DNA from: Diploptera punctata
Lineage: Eukaryota; Arthropoda; Insecta; Blattodea; Blaberidae
Direction: 5' to 3'
NCBI GenBank assembly: GCA_030220185.1
Contig: JASPKZ010001241.1
Span: 1,675,501 to 1,739,500, forward strand
Length of the DNA: 64,000 nt
Shown: positions 21,930 to 32,827 of the stretch, piece after piece
Layout of the letters: each line of letters opens with the position of its first letter
Position numbering within the stretch: position 1 is the first letter of the stretch
Made by a program: the position numbers and the translations under genes
The notes under the pieces: model-generated
Told to the model about the DNA's origin: nothing
Databases searched by the model: none
Seen by the model: only the letters and a program-made list of their open reading frames with translations

Positions 21930-22856
21930 CAGAGTGAAAATTAATTAAACCAACAACCTCTGGGAGGTTAATGGGGACACCAAAATAAATGTTTTTCCCC
22001 AATGCCATATTTACCTATGAGGATTGTTTAAACCGGTAGAGGGCGTATTACGCTCTTCAGTTGTCATGACTGCAACTACTGTTGATGGTAGGAATTGTTT
22101 TGTCCACCAGTATAGTAGTGAATTGTATCTGTTTACTAATGGAGCGATACACCTGGAGTGAGTACACTGATTTGTGTGGGCCGGACTGTTTAATTAGGAC
22201 ATATCTCCAACCTAGGCCATTCAATGGCAGGCATTATTAAAATTTCTCGCCAGAGCATTGCCAGAATTGCTGGAAGATGTCCCGCTTCCTAAAATACAAC
22301 GCATGTGGTTCCAACATGACGGGGCGCCGGCACATTTCAGTCGTCGTGTGCGTCGATTCGTGAAACTACGGTTTTCAGAAAAGTTGATTGGCAGAAGTGG
22401 TCCTGTACTATGGTCTGCTCGATCCCCAGATATGACCCCTTTGGATTTTTTTTGTGTGGGGAGAGATGCGCAACCTTGTTTACAAAACTCCTGTTGCATC
22501 AGAAAAGGATCTGGTTGCCCCGATAGTAGCAGAAGCAGGAGCAATTAACGATACTCCTGGAGTTTTTTCCCGTGTTAGACAGAACATGATCCGCCGGTGT
22601 AACCTTTGTTTACATGTCAATGGAGGCATTTTTGAACCTCTACTGTATTTTAAGTAATTGCGTTGTGTTAATGTGTTGTCTCTTGGTAATAAAAAATGCA
22701 AAAGTATTTGTTGGTTTAATTAATTTGCCGCTAGCGAAATCTTCCTCTACAGGTTTAAATAATCCTCATAGGAAAAAATGATATTAGGGAAACATATCTG
22801 TTTTGGTGTCCCCTACAACCTCCCGGAGTTTGTCGGTTTAAATAATTTCCACCCTG
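21930..22856 (+). mobile_element. Tc1/mariner-type transposon, internally deleted
   Basis: Terminal inverted repeats of about 110 bp: the left end begins CAGAGTGAAAATTAATTAAA and the right end is its imperfect complement (CAGGGTGGAAATTATTTAAA on the minus strand). They share GGGGACACCAAAA and CCTATGAGGATT. TA dinucleotides flank both ends (21928-21929 and 22857-22858), the target site used by this superfamily. At 927 bp it is shorter than an autonomous copy. Confidence 0.88.
22140..22657 (+). pseudogene. Mariner-like transposase, deleted and frameshifted
   Basis: Begins MERYTWSEYTDL, an N-terminal segment, then jumps within a few codons to the middle of the protein (RPFNGRHY, LPELLEDVPL). 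The DNA-binding region and the first catalytic Asp are missing. What remains has MWFQHDGAPAHFS (second catalytic Asp), SARSPDMTPLDFF (third acidic residue, Asp) and, after a frameshift in a T8 run near 22446-22453, MRNLVYKTPV, INDTPGVFSRVRQNMIRR and FEPLLYFK. The stop is at 22657. Inactive. Confidence 0.88.
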
Positions 22857-23039
22857 TATAAAGCAATATGATGCGAAGTTGAGGAGTGATTTTTACAAAA
22901 GAGAGGAAAATGTTTAAGAATCGAGCGATAGTGAGGTTTTTAACTTCCGAGATTCTGTAAAAAAATTACAAACGTGCGTTGTATATTATTTTTTGCGCTA
23001 TGATATTTTAAAAATAATAAATAATAGTAAAATAATATC

Positions 23040-23440
23040 TTGGTTGGAAATATTTGCGTTCATTATAAACAATTGACTAACGTTAACAGTGTGAACTATG
23101 ATTATTAGTTGAAACTATAGGAGGCCGTGAGACCAAGTAGTTATAAAATGACAGAAAATATGTATTTGCTTTATTTTGTTTCAAATAAAGGTCAGTTCAT
23201 TCAAAATGCAGTGATTCGTTTCGTATAATGTATATCAACACTACCTTCTGGATATTTTTGTATGTATATTGTATGTAGTATACATAGAGGGGCAGTGGTT
23301 TAATTTACCATACACTGTTTGTAATATGTAATATTAGAGTACAGTTATTTTATTAGAATATAGTTACAGTATGAAGTTGAACTTTGAATCACGGTCGCCA
23401 TTGCTCTAAGTACGACAAAACGTACTATCGCGCAAGAAAA
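23040..23440 (+). repeat. Left arm of a long inverted repeat
   Basis: Matches 32828-33242 on the opposite strand over about 400 bases with moderate divergence. Shared blocks: GTTGGAAATATTTGC, CATTATAAACAA, GTATAATGTATAT, GTAATATGTAATATTA, TGAAGTTGAACTTT and GGTCGCCAT. Before the later insertions the arms were about 0.7 kb apart. The element class is unknown; a foldback or MITE-like unit is possible. Confidence 0.7.
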
Positions 23441-23679
23441 GTATTTATTCAACTTTGTACTCATTCACTCAATTCAAGTTTCAAAATAAGCACCACATTA
23501 AGTGCAGTATTTCTTGCAGTGCCATAATTAAATTACAATTTAAAAACTTGAGATACTGTAGTTTACCGCTGTGGTTTCGAGGTAGCGTGCTGCCTTGTCG
23601 CGCAGCGGGCCCTGGTTCGAGCCCCGGTCGGGGCAGTTTTTCTCGGTGAGGTCCTTATCGGGATATTTCCTCACCTGAA
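23288..23679 (+). repeat. 392-bp direct repeat bracketing the LTR array, copy A
   Basis: Appears identical to 31943-32334 and stops exactly at the LTR boundary. It includes part of the inverted-repeat arm and the first 119 bases of a SINE. It is far too long to be a target-site duplication. Confidence 0.92.
23561..23679 (+). mobile_element. SINE family A head, cut by the LTR element
   Basis: GTTTACCGCTGTGGTTTCGA, then GGTTCGAGCCCCGG (box B) up to TTTCCTCACCTGAA, where the LTR begins. The complete version stands at 32216-32541. Confidence 0.88.
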
Positions 23680-24115
23680 TGTGTGCCGGTTCGCTCAGGG
23701 TAGAATATGATCACTCAGGGATGTTTATATTATACACGTTTTATTTCACTTTATTGAACAATTTTGTGTGTACAACTATTTTTACAATGTATTATGCTTC
23801 ACTAACGGAGTGGAGTTGATGAGTTAATTCCGCCCACGTGTTTTACTATCACTTTCGCGAACGATTACAGCAGACCTTCACTATTGCAGAACGTAGGAGC
23901 GTGAGAGTGAGAGTGTTTTCACACGTGTCCTCGCCTTATAAGGGCGATGACTCCTCCCATCCCCACTCCCAGTGTATATGTTAGCTTAGAAGGGTAGGTA
24001 CCATTCGTTTGGGTTTCTATGTTGGTAATAGACTCGTGTGCACGTTTGTGCGCCTTCCAGTTATTACTATTAATGGTACGTTTTAATACTCACGAGTCTA
24101 TTAGTTCTTGCCTCA
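23680..24115 (-). mobile_element. LTR 1 (3' LTR of the array)
   Basis: 436 bp. On the minus strand it starts TGAGGCAAGAACTAATAGAC and ends ACCGGCACACA, giving TG...CA ends. A TATA-like CCTTATAAGG lies near 23932 and an AATAAA signal on the minus strand near 23750. It is mosaic: the left part (minus-strand 3' half) matches LTR 2, the right part matches LTR 3. Confidence 0.9.
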
Positions 24116-26205
24116 TAATGCCCATATGAGATTCTATCTAAATTTTCTACTGAACAAATTTTGTAGAACTCATATTCATCTCTCATTCAAAGTAATAAGG
24201 TTCAACTTGTAACCTATTCTGAAAACATACTCGTTTGGGTTCACTGACTGACGTATAAGAATAGTACCTTTCCCTTTCTAAGGCCTGAAGATAATACAGA
24301 AATATACAAATTCCTTATACTAGCTTATACATACAAATCAATTTATACCACTCACTCATTCATTCAAACCTTTTCACTTTAACATATGATTCATCAATGT
24401 TTTGATTTCATAGTTAGTTCCATCTTCCTTGCTTTTGAATAGATTATACATCACTGTTTGACACTTTTAACTGACTTATGTGGCTATTTAAGCCCTGATA
24501 ATAGATATTGTATCACTAAATCACTTTTCACATTCACACGCAATTCTTGATGTGTCTTAAAATTAAAATTCTAATCTAATTTTACATTAATATATACAGT
24601 GTGAATTATTCGGTGTTATGAACCAATCATTTAAGTATATGTTTCATTTTCTCGGATATATTTTCAAGGAATTTAAAAGTTTAATTTAAATAAAATGCAT
24701 TTATGTGGATCTGTGTCATATTTGAGTCATACTAGAATAATATTTTTAATCTGTTTTACGGCTCCCGCGCTCCTGTATTTTATTTTTAGCATTATAGGCG
24801 CTTCACTATTTGTGATCTACTTTAGGTATTCCCTATTATTAATTACATTGTGAACGTTAGTTTATAGAATATTTTTTCATTCTCAATATTTTATTTAAAC
24901 ATCTTTCGGCATATTAGCGTATTTAATTTGCCAAAGCAGAATTGACTCTATAATTAATTGGTCAAACAACATTCCAGTCTTATGCGTGCAAAATCGTTTA
25001 CTCGGATACAGAATTATATAAGCATGTCAGCATCGCTGTTCCCTCAGCGGTAATGACTATTTCATATATCATTAATAACACCATTTTAAATTAATAACAT
25101 TCATCAATTAGATAATATTGGGTCACTTGCCCAAAAATATTACCTCACAAATTATTATGTAATACACAAATACAATTAGATGCCTCTTTGGTCATCATAT
25201 AAATAATTTAATCCTGTATATAAAATCGGTAATCAATAAATTCCACACGCTTTCAATTATTAACGTCAATTGACCTGTTCATTAAGATGGATTAAGCTTC
25301 AACATCTTTCATTTACTGATATACTTAAGATGTCTCCATTTTTTTTTGAGAATTCATATTAAAATCGTTCTATATGTTTGTTCACAGAACTTCAATTATT
25401 ATAAAGTTTTATAAAATCACAATGGCCTATCAAAGCGTATTATTATGCATACTGGATTTTAAAAGTTTCCTTGGGAGCGTTAATCAACAAATTATCTGAG
25501 CATAAAAATATAACATTAAATTAGTTTGATATTTAAATCATTAGAGTACCGAGCTTTAGTTTGATGAGTCGGTAATGCAGCTTCCTGCACGTGCGATTTA
25601 ATTAAATATGCAAAAAAATATTCTCTCTCTCTCTTTCTATTTAATAGTTATTTATAGCTGTTTGACTCTTTTATTTAAGGTTTAATATCCACAGATCCAT
25701 CCTATTGTATAGTGATCAAAATTTTCTGAAATATCGCACCCAGTTCTAGTTGAATGTAACCTTATTATATCATATATGTGCTAACTTTTTCTATATGAGC
25801 GATATTAATATTTGCAAATATCATATTACTTGGCTAATTATTATAGGTATTATCTACTGTGATAGCATGTTACTCGTATTTATTTTTAAGTTGATATTTG
25901 ATTGAGTATCAATATATATATATAAGAGATGGGTCCTGCCCCTCTCTCATTCAAAGATGTACAATGCAGTATTCATTTCCTCATTCTTAATTATCCCAAT
26001 CATTAAAGAATATAATTAATTAATTCTTTATCATAATACAAGTAAATCAGCCTATTCATAAGTATTTTTGGTGTTCAATACCATTTTTTATACATATGCT
26101 TAACTATTTTAACTAATAAGATAATTATATTTCTAATTTTCATATAGAGCTGGGTTCGATCCCGGGTAAGATTGGTTCATATACACATTAAATTCGATCA
26201 TCGAG
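24116..26205 (-). mobile_element. Internal region of LTR element 1, non-coding part
   Basis: About 2.1 kb between the gag-like ORF and the 3' LTR, where pol (protease, RT, RNase H, integrase) would be expected. I find none of the motifs and no long frame on either strand. There is no clear purine-rich tract next to the LTR. A short CTGGGTTCGATCCCGGGTAAG segment near 26153-26175 resembles a tRNA T-arm but has no partner box A. Confidence 0.8.
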
Positions 26206-27315
26206 TCAGTATTTCATTCTCTCATATTCGATTTCGCCCATAATGATGGCTAATCGTTTATCAAAGTTATTAATATTATTAACGCTCTCATCGTTTATCT
26301 TACTGCAATAATTTCCCGCCATTTTCTTGTGTTTTTCAATCGCGTTTTGGGTTATATTACACCCTGGACGGTATGTAAATATTGCGTTAGTTAGGAACAT
26401 ACTTGTTGTAATGGACTCGATTCCTGAATTTGAGATGACCAAATTGTTTGCAAAGAGGATTCTTGCAACCAATATCGTCGATCGCTCATTACTGCACGTG
26501 GTTTCGAACCAAGGAACATCAGTTTTAGGTTCTTTCAAGTAATTCAAGTACTTATCTACTAAATATCTTTTCTTAGAATTATTCCTATTTGCTACCTGCG
26601 TTGCGATTATGTTGCTATCTCCTGGCATTCCCCTCCGGCATATTTCAATTGTCTCACTTTTCTGGTATGTTCCAGGTAGATACTCATTTTCTGATGTTTC
26701 TTGTTTCGTGACAAATACATGAATATTTTTAAAGTCCCTTTCATTAACTCCAAGTTCTCTCTCTACTATGTTAACATTAGAACATATATTTTCTACTTTA
26801 TTTTCATTTTGCCCGATACTAGCTGCTGTGGAGTAAGCTACGGTTTCTATCTTCTCGCTTATCTGACTACAATTTTCATTAGTTTGACCAGTTTCTATAA
26901 GCTGGCCTCCATTTATTCTCTCACTTGTTTCAGAGATTTCAATACAATTTTCTATATTACCTAGTTCGTTAGTTTCGTGCTCTTCACTGCCTAACCCTAT
27001 TTCATCTGCTGAATTTATTTCCACAATAGAAATATCTGTGTGTAGGGCCCTAGCATTTTCTTTGATTTCTGTTCTTAAATTGATTAGCTCCCTACGGATT
27101 TCTGCATTATTCGTTTCTGCTGTGTCTAATATATTCATAGTGGTTTGCATGTTTGAGTTTAACGACTTTATATCTGTCGTTATGTCTTTCATCAACTGAT
27201 ACAGATCGAATAAGGAGATTTTTGGCTCCTGATTCCCCAATGCTATATCAACATGTGTACTTTCTGCTGAGGCTAATGGATCCTGACCACGTGCTCCTAG
27301 ATCTACAGCAGCCAT
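26206..27315 (-). CDS. Gag-like protein of a non-autonomous LTR retrotransposon
   Basis: An intact 369-codon frame starting about 260 bases downstream of the 5' LTR and primer site, the position of gag. Residues 30-90 (ISLFDLYQLM ... RRELINLRTEIKENARAL) look like a coiled coil. The middle is Glu/Asn-rich. The C-terminal half has YLVDKYLNYL and VPWFETTCSNERSTILVARI. There is no CCHC zinc knuckle and no protease motif. I do not recognise the family; gag-like is inferred from position and the coiled coil. The second unit carries a frameshifted copy of the same frame, so the protein was probably once under selection. The start ATG (MAAVDLG) is the first in frame and is shared by both copies. Confidence 0.7.
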   Translation of the reverse strand: MAAVDLGARGQDPLASAESTHVDIALGNQEPKISLFDLYQLMKDITTDIKSLNSNMQTTMNILDTAETNNAEIRRELINLRTEIKENARALHTDISIVEINSADEIGLGSEEHETNELGNIENCIEISETSERINGGQLIETGQTNENCSQISEKIETVAYSTAASIGQNENKVENICSNVNIVERELGVNERDFKNIHVFVTKQETSENEYLPGTYQKSETIEICRRGMPGDSNIIATQVANRNNSKKRYLVDKYLNYLKEPKTDVPWFETTCSNERSTILVARILFANNLVISNSGIESITTSMFLTNAIFTYRPGCNITQNAIEKHKKMAGNYCSKINDESVNNINNFDKRLAIIMGEIEYERMKY

Positions 27316-27556
27316 TTTAATTTTTTTTTTTGCACTTCAAAAATTTAGTTTACTTATTTACTCACTTTTTTTTTATTAGTGTTGATTTACTGGTGTCTTG
27401 AGAGCTCCAATCGTTGTTTCTGCAATCCCTTGCTCACCATTCATCGGTCGTAGTAAGATGATTCATCGCTGTAGTTGCCACGTGCTGCTCACTTGGTTTG
27501 TTTTCACACAATAATTCATTCGTTGGCGAACGTGTGCCACTATTAAATTAATTCGA

Positions 27557-27575
27557 ACCTACCACGTGGGCGTCA
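27557..27575 (-). promoter_or_regulatory. Primer-binding site, altered copy
   Basis: Immediately after the LTR end on the minus strand: TGACGCCCACGTGGTAGG, then TTCGAA. Compared with the site at 31489-31507 it has TGAC for TGGC and other changes, so it may be a mutated tRNA-Lys-type site. Confidence 0.6.
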
Positions 27576-28031
27576 TGTGTGCCGGTTCGCTCAGGGTAGA
27601 ATATGATCACTCAGGGATGTTTATATTATACACGTTTTATTTCACTTTATTGAACAATTTTGTGTGTACAACTATTTTTACAATGTATTATGCTTCACTA
27701 ACGGAGTGGAGTTGATGAGTTAATTCCGCCCACGTGTTTTACTATCACTTTCGCGAACGATTACAGCAGACCTTCACTATTGCAGAACGTAGGAGCGTGA
27801 GAGTGAGAGTGTTTTCACACGTGTCCTCGCCTTATAAGGGCGATGACTCCTCCCATAAGTTGCCAACCCCTCTCCGAGTGTATATGTTATTCATTATAGC
27901 TTAGAAGGGTAGGTACCATTCGTTTAGGTTTCTATGTTGGTAATAGACTCGTGTGCACGTTTTGTGCGCCTTCCAGTTATTACTATTAATGGTACGTTTT
28001 AATACTCACGAGTCTATTACTTCTTGCCTCA
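27576..28031 (-). mobile_element. LTR 2 (central, shared by the two units)
   Basis: 456 bp. Same TG...CA ends as LTRs 1 and 3. It alone has the longer segment CATAAGTTGCCAACCCC and the TTCATTATAG insertion near 27890. It serves as the 5' LTR of the left unit and the 3' LTR of the right unit. Confidence 0.9.
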
Positions 28032-30209
28032 TAATGCCCATATGAGATTCTATCTAAATTTTCTACTGAACAAATTTTGTAGAACTCATATTCATCTCTC
28101 ATTCAAAGTAATAAGGTTCAACTTGTAACCTATTCTGAAAACATACTCGTTTGGGTTCACTGACTGACGTATAAGAATAGTACCTTTCCCTTTCTAAGGC
28201 CTGAAGATAATACAGAAATATACAAATTCCTTATACTAGCTTATACATACAAATCAATTTATACCACTCACTCATTCATTCAAACCTTTTCACTTTAACA
28301 TATGATTCATCAATGTTTTGATTTCATAGTTAGTTCCATCTTCCTTGCTTTTGAATAGATTATACATCACTGTTTGACACTTTTAACTGACTTATGTGGC
28401 TATTTAAGCCCTGATAATAGATATTGTATCACTAAATCACTTTTCACATTCACACGCAATTCTTGATGTGTCTTAAAATTAAAATTCTAATCTAATTTTA
28501 CATAAATATATACAGTGTGAATTATTCGGTGTTATGAACCAATCATTTAAGTATATGTTTCATTTTCTCGGATATATTTTCAAGGAATTTAAAAGTTTAA
28601 TTTAAATAAAATGCATTTATGTGGATCTGTGTCATATTTGAGTCATACTAGAATAATATTTTTAATCTGTTTTACGGCTCCCGCGCTCCTGAATTTTATT
28701 TTTAGCATTATAGGCGCTTCACTATTTGTGATCTACTTTAGGTATTCCCTATTATTAATTACATTGTGATCGTTAGTTTATAGAATATTTTTCATTCTCA
28801 ATATTTTATTTAAACATCTTTCGGCATATTAGCGTATTTAATTTGCCAAAGCAGAATTGACTCTATAATTAATTGGTCAAACAACATTCCAGTCTTATGC
28901 GTGCAAAATCGTTTTACTCGGATACAGAATTATATAAGCATGTCAGCATCGCTGTTCCCTCAGCGGTAATGACTATTTCATATATCATTAATAACACCAT
29001 TTTAAATTAATAACATTCATCAATTAGATAATATTGGGTCACTTGCCCAAAAATATTACCTCACAAATTATTATGTAATACACAAATACAATTAGATGCC
29101 TCTTTGGTCATCATATAAATAATTTAATCCTGTATATAAAATCGGTAATCAATAAATTCCACACGCTTTCAATTATTAACGTCAATTGACCTGTTCATTA
29201 AGATGGATTAAGCTTCAACATCTTTCATTTACTGATATACTTAAGATGTCTCCATTTTTTTTTTGAGAATTCATATTAAAATCGTTCTATATGTTTGTTC
29301 ACAGAACTTCAATTATTATAAAGTTTTATAAAATCACAATGGCCTATCAAAGCGTATTATTATGCATACTGGATTTTAAAAGTTTCCTTGGGAGCGTTAA
29401 TCAACAAATTATCTGAGCATAAAAATATAACATTAAATTAGTTTGATATTTAAATCATTAGAGTACCGAGCTTTAGTTTGATGAGTCGGTAATGCAGCTT
29501 CCTGCACGTGCGATTTAATTAAATATGCAAAAAATATTCTCTCTCTCTCTTTCTATTTAATAGTTATTTATAGCTGTTTGACTCTTTTATTTAAGGTTTA
29601 ATATCCACAGATCCATCCTATTGTATAGTGATCAAAATTTTCTGAAATATCGCACCCAGTTCTAGTTGAATGTAACCTTATTATATCATATATGTGCTAA
29701 CTTTTTCTATATGAGCGATATTAATATTTGCAAATATCATATTACTTGGCTAATTATTATAGGTATTATCTACTGTGATAGCATGTTACTCGTATTTATT
29801 TTTAAGTTGATATTTGATTGAGTATCAATATATATATATAAGAGATGGGTCCTGCCCCTCTCTCATTCAAAGATGTACAATGCAGTATTCATTTCCTCAT
29901 TCTTAATTATCCCAATCATTAAAGAATATAATTAATTAATTCTTTATCATAATACAAGTAAATCAGCCTATTCATAAGTATTTTTGGTGTTCAATACCAT
30001 TTTTATACATATGCTTAACTATTTTAACTAATAAGATAATTATATTTCTAATTTTCATATAGAGCTGGGTTCGATCCCGGGTAAGATTGGTTCATATACA
30101 CATTAAATTCGATCATCGAGTCAGTATTTCATTCTCTCATATTCGATTTCGCCCATAATGATGGCTAATCGTTTATCAAAGTTATTAATATTATTAACGC
30201 TCTCATCGT
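28032..30209 (-). mobile_element. Internal region of LTR element 2, non-coding part
   Basis: Nearly identical to 24116-26205, differing by scattered substitutions and single-base indels. No pol motif here either, so the absence of pol is shared by both copies and not a local accident. Confidence 0.8.
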
Positions 30210-31233
30210 TTATCTTACTGCAATAATTTCCCGCCATTTTCTTGTGTTTTTTTCAATCGCGTTTTGGGTTATATTACACCCTGGACGGTATGTAAATATT
30301 GCGTTAGTTAGGAACATACTTGTTGTAATGGACTCGATTCCTGAATTTGAGATGACCAAATTGTTTGCAAAGAGGATTCTTGCAACCAATATCGTCGATC
30401 GCTCATTACTGCACGTGGTTTCGAACCAAGGAACATCAGTTTTAGGTTCTTTCAAGTAATTCAAGTACTTATCTACTAAATATCTTTTCTTAGAATTATT
30501 CCTATTTGCTACCTGCGTTGCGATTATGGTGCTATCTCCTGGCATTCCCCTCCGGCATATTTCAATTGTCTCACTTTTCTGGTATGTTCCAGGTAGATAC
30601 TCATTTTCTGATGTTTCTTGTTTCGTGACAAATACATGAATATTTTTTAAAGTCCCTTTCATTAACTCCAAGTTCTCTCTCTACTATGTTAACATTAGAA
30701 CATATATTTTCTACTTTATTTTCATTTTGCCCGATACTAGCTGCTGTGGAGTTAGCTACGGTTTCTATCTTCTCGCTTATCTGACTACAATTTTCATTAG
30801 TTTGACCAGTTTCTATAAGCTGGCCTCCATTTATTCTCTCACTTGTTTCAGAGATTTCAATACAATTTTCTATATTACCTAATTCGTTAGTTTCGTGCTC
30901 TTCACTGCCTAACGCTATTTCATCTGCTGAATTTATTTCCACAATAGAAATATCTGTGTGTAGGGCCCTAGTATTTTCTTTGATTTCTCTTCTTAAATTG
31001 ATTAGCTCCCTACGGATTTCTGCATTATTCGTTTCTGCAGTTTCAAATTTATTGTTAATGGATTGTATGTTTGAGTTTAACGACTTTATATCTGTCGTTA
31101 TGTCTTTCATCAACTGATACAGATCGAATAAGGAAATTTTTGGCTCCTGATTCCCCAATGCTATATCGACATGTGTACTTTCTGCTAAGGCTAATGGATA
31201 CTGACCACGTGCTCCTAGATCTACAGCAGCCAT
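30210..31233 (-). pseudogene. Gag-like ORF, second copy, frameshifted
   Basis: Same protein as 26206-27315 with the same start (MAAVDLGARG). A one-base insertion in a T run near 30645 shifts the frame after about 204 residues, and another in a T run near 30248 shifts it again near the C-terminus. Substitutions cluster at residues 58-65 (coiled coil), where the two copies differ (TTMNILDTAE against SINNKFETAE). Confidence 0.88.
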
Positions 31234-31488
31234 TTTAATTTTTTTTTTTGCACTTCAAGAATTTAGTTTACTTATTTACTCACTGTTTTTTTTTTGTAAC
31301 TGGTAAGTAGTGTTGATTTACTGCTATCTTGCGAGCTCCAATCGTTGTTTCTGCAATCCCTTGCTCACCATTCATCGGCCGTAGTAAGATGATTCATCAC
31401 TGTAGTTGCCATGTGCTGCTCACTCGGTTTATATTTTTACAATAATTCATTGGTTGACGAACGTGTGCCACTATTAAATTAATTCGAA

Positions 31489-31507
31489 CCGTCCCAGTTG
31501 GGCGCCA
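31489..31507 (-). promoter_or_regulatory. Primer-binding site, tRNA-Lys type
   Basis: TGGCGCCCAACTGGGACGG on the minus strand, beginning at the base after the LTR end CACACA. TGGCGCCCAAC complements the 3' end of animal tRNA-Lys including CCA, the primer used by many retroelements. Confidence 0.8.
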
Positions 31508-31942
31508 TGTGTGCCGGTTCGCTCAGGGTAGAATATGATCACTCAGGGATGTTTTAAATTATACACTTATTATTTTGTTTTATTGAACAATTTTGTGTGT
31601 ACAACTATTTTACAATGTATTATGCTTCACTAACGGAGTGGAGTTGATGAGTTAATTCCGCCCCGTGTTTTACTATCACTTTCGCGAACGATTACAGCAG
31701 ACCTTCACTATTGCAGAACGTAGGAGCGTGAGAGTGAGAGTGTTTTCACACGTGTCCTCGCCTTATAAGGGCGATGACTCCTCCCATCCCCACTCCCAGT
31801 GTATATGTTAGCTTAGAAGGGTAGGTACCATTCGTTTGGGTTTCTATGTTGGTAATAGACTCGTGTGCACGTTTGTGCGACTTCCAGTTATTACTATTAA
31901 TGGTACGTTTTAATACTCACGAGTCTATTAGTTCTTGCCTCA
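31508..31942 (-). mobile_element. LTR 3 (5' LTR of the array)
   Basis: 435 bp with TG...CA ends. Its right half matches LTR 1 (CATCCCCACTCCCAG). Its left half differs from LTRs 1 and 2 (TTTTAAATTATACACTTATT). It is followed directly by the second copy of the 392-bp flank, with no short TSD. Confidence 0.9.
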
Positions 31943-32334
31943 AGGGGCAGTGGTTTAATTTACCATACACTGTTTGTAATATGTAATATTAGAGTACAGT
32001 TATTTTATTAGAATATAGTTACAGTATGAAGTTGAACTTTGAATCACGGTCGCCATTGCTCTAAGTACGACAAAACGTACTATCGCGCAAGAAAAGTATT
32101 TATTCAACTTTGTACTCATTCACTCAATTCAAGTTTCAAAATAAGCACCACATTAAGTGCAGTATTTCTTGCAGTGCCATAATTAAATTACAATTTAAAA
32201 ACTTGAGATACTGTAGTTTACCGCTGTGGTTTCGAGGTAGCGTGCTGCCTTGTCGCGCAGCGGGCCCTGGTTCGAGCCCCGGTCGGGGCAGTTTTTCTCG
32301 GTGAGGTCCTTATCGGGATATTTCCTCACCTGAA
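31943..32334 (+). repeat. 392-bp direct repeat bracketing the LTR array, copy B
   Basis: Same length and, as far as I can compare, same sequence as 23288-23679. Here the SINE within it continues without interruption, so this side preserves the empty insertion site CACCTGAAAGACATG. Confidence 0.92.
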
Positions 32335-32541
32335 AGACATGTCAGGAAAACTATAAGGCCCATACGGTCCCCGAAATCATATGGTCATCATCATCATATT
32401 CATCATTATCATCATCCTTCACCGGTATGGAATGTAACGGGAAGCTACCACACCTACAATTCCCTAGTAAAGCTGCAAGCATAGCATGAAAATGCTATGA
32501 TTGTAGTGAAGGATCTGCCTTCTGGCAGAATTACTATGGAT
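32216..32541 (+). mobile_element. tRNA-derived SINE, family A, full length
   Basis: Complete SINE: head GTTTACCGCTGTGGTTTCGA, box B GGTTCGAGCCCC, ATC-rich middle, ACCGGTATGGAATGTAACGG, then hairpins CATAGCAT-GAAA-ATGCTATG and CTGCC-TTCT-GGCAG. It lies between the arms of the long inverted repeat and therefore inserted into it. Confidence 0.9.
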
Positions 32542-32827
32542 GAAAGATATTGTATTAACAACAAGCAGGGTAATTCTGGGAATGTTGAAATATGCGTAGA
32601 TGTTTTATTGCTGTGCAATATGCAATATAAAACCATCCAAGAACTCGTGTGTACCGTAGATATCGACAGAGACAATAGGAGAGTTTAAACTTAAAAGTAT
32701 TGAGAGAGGTGTCTACTAGTCGGAAGTTTCCACTTCAAGCTCCAGGAGATTTTAAAAGTTTAATAAGATTTTCCTAATCTGTTTTATTTTTACGTAATAA
32801 TTAACTCGTAGTTTAACTTATCTTTTT

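Noticed and set aside
23455..23649. 64-codon frame present twice (also near 32110)
   Set aside because: Its duplication comes from the 392-bp repeat and its second half is the SINE head; not a gene.
26150..26180. tRNA T-arm-like CTGGGTTCGATCCCGGGTAAG inside the LTR element
   Set aside because: No box A at the right distance; it occurs identically in both units (also near 30065) as part of the element.
23680..31942. Simple segmental duplication of one LTR element
   Set aside because: The units meet at a shared central LTR and the host flank is duplicated at the outside, which a plain tandem duplication of the element alone would not give.
23680..31942. CRISPR-like or other spaced-repeat array
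   Set aside because: The repeats are 435-456 bp LTRs with 3.5-kb internal regions, not short spaced repeats.
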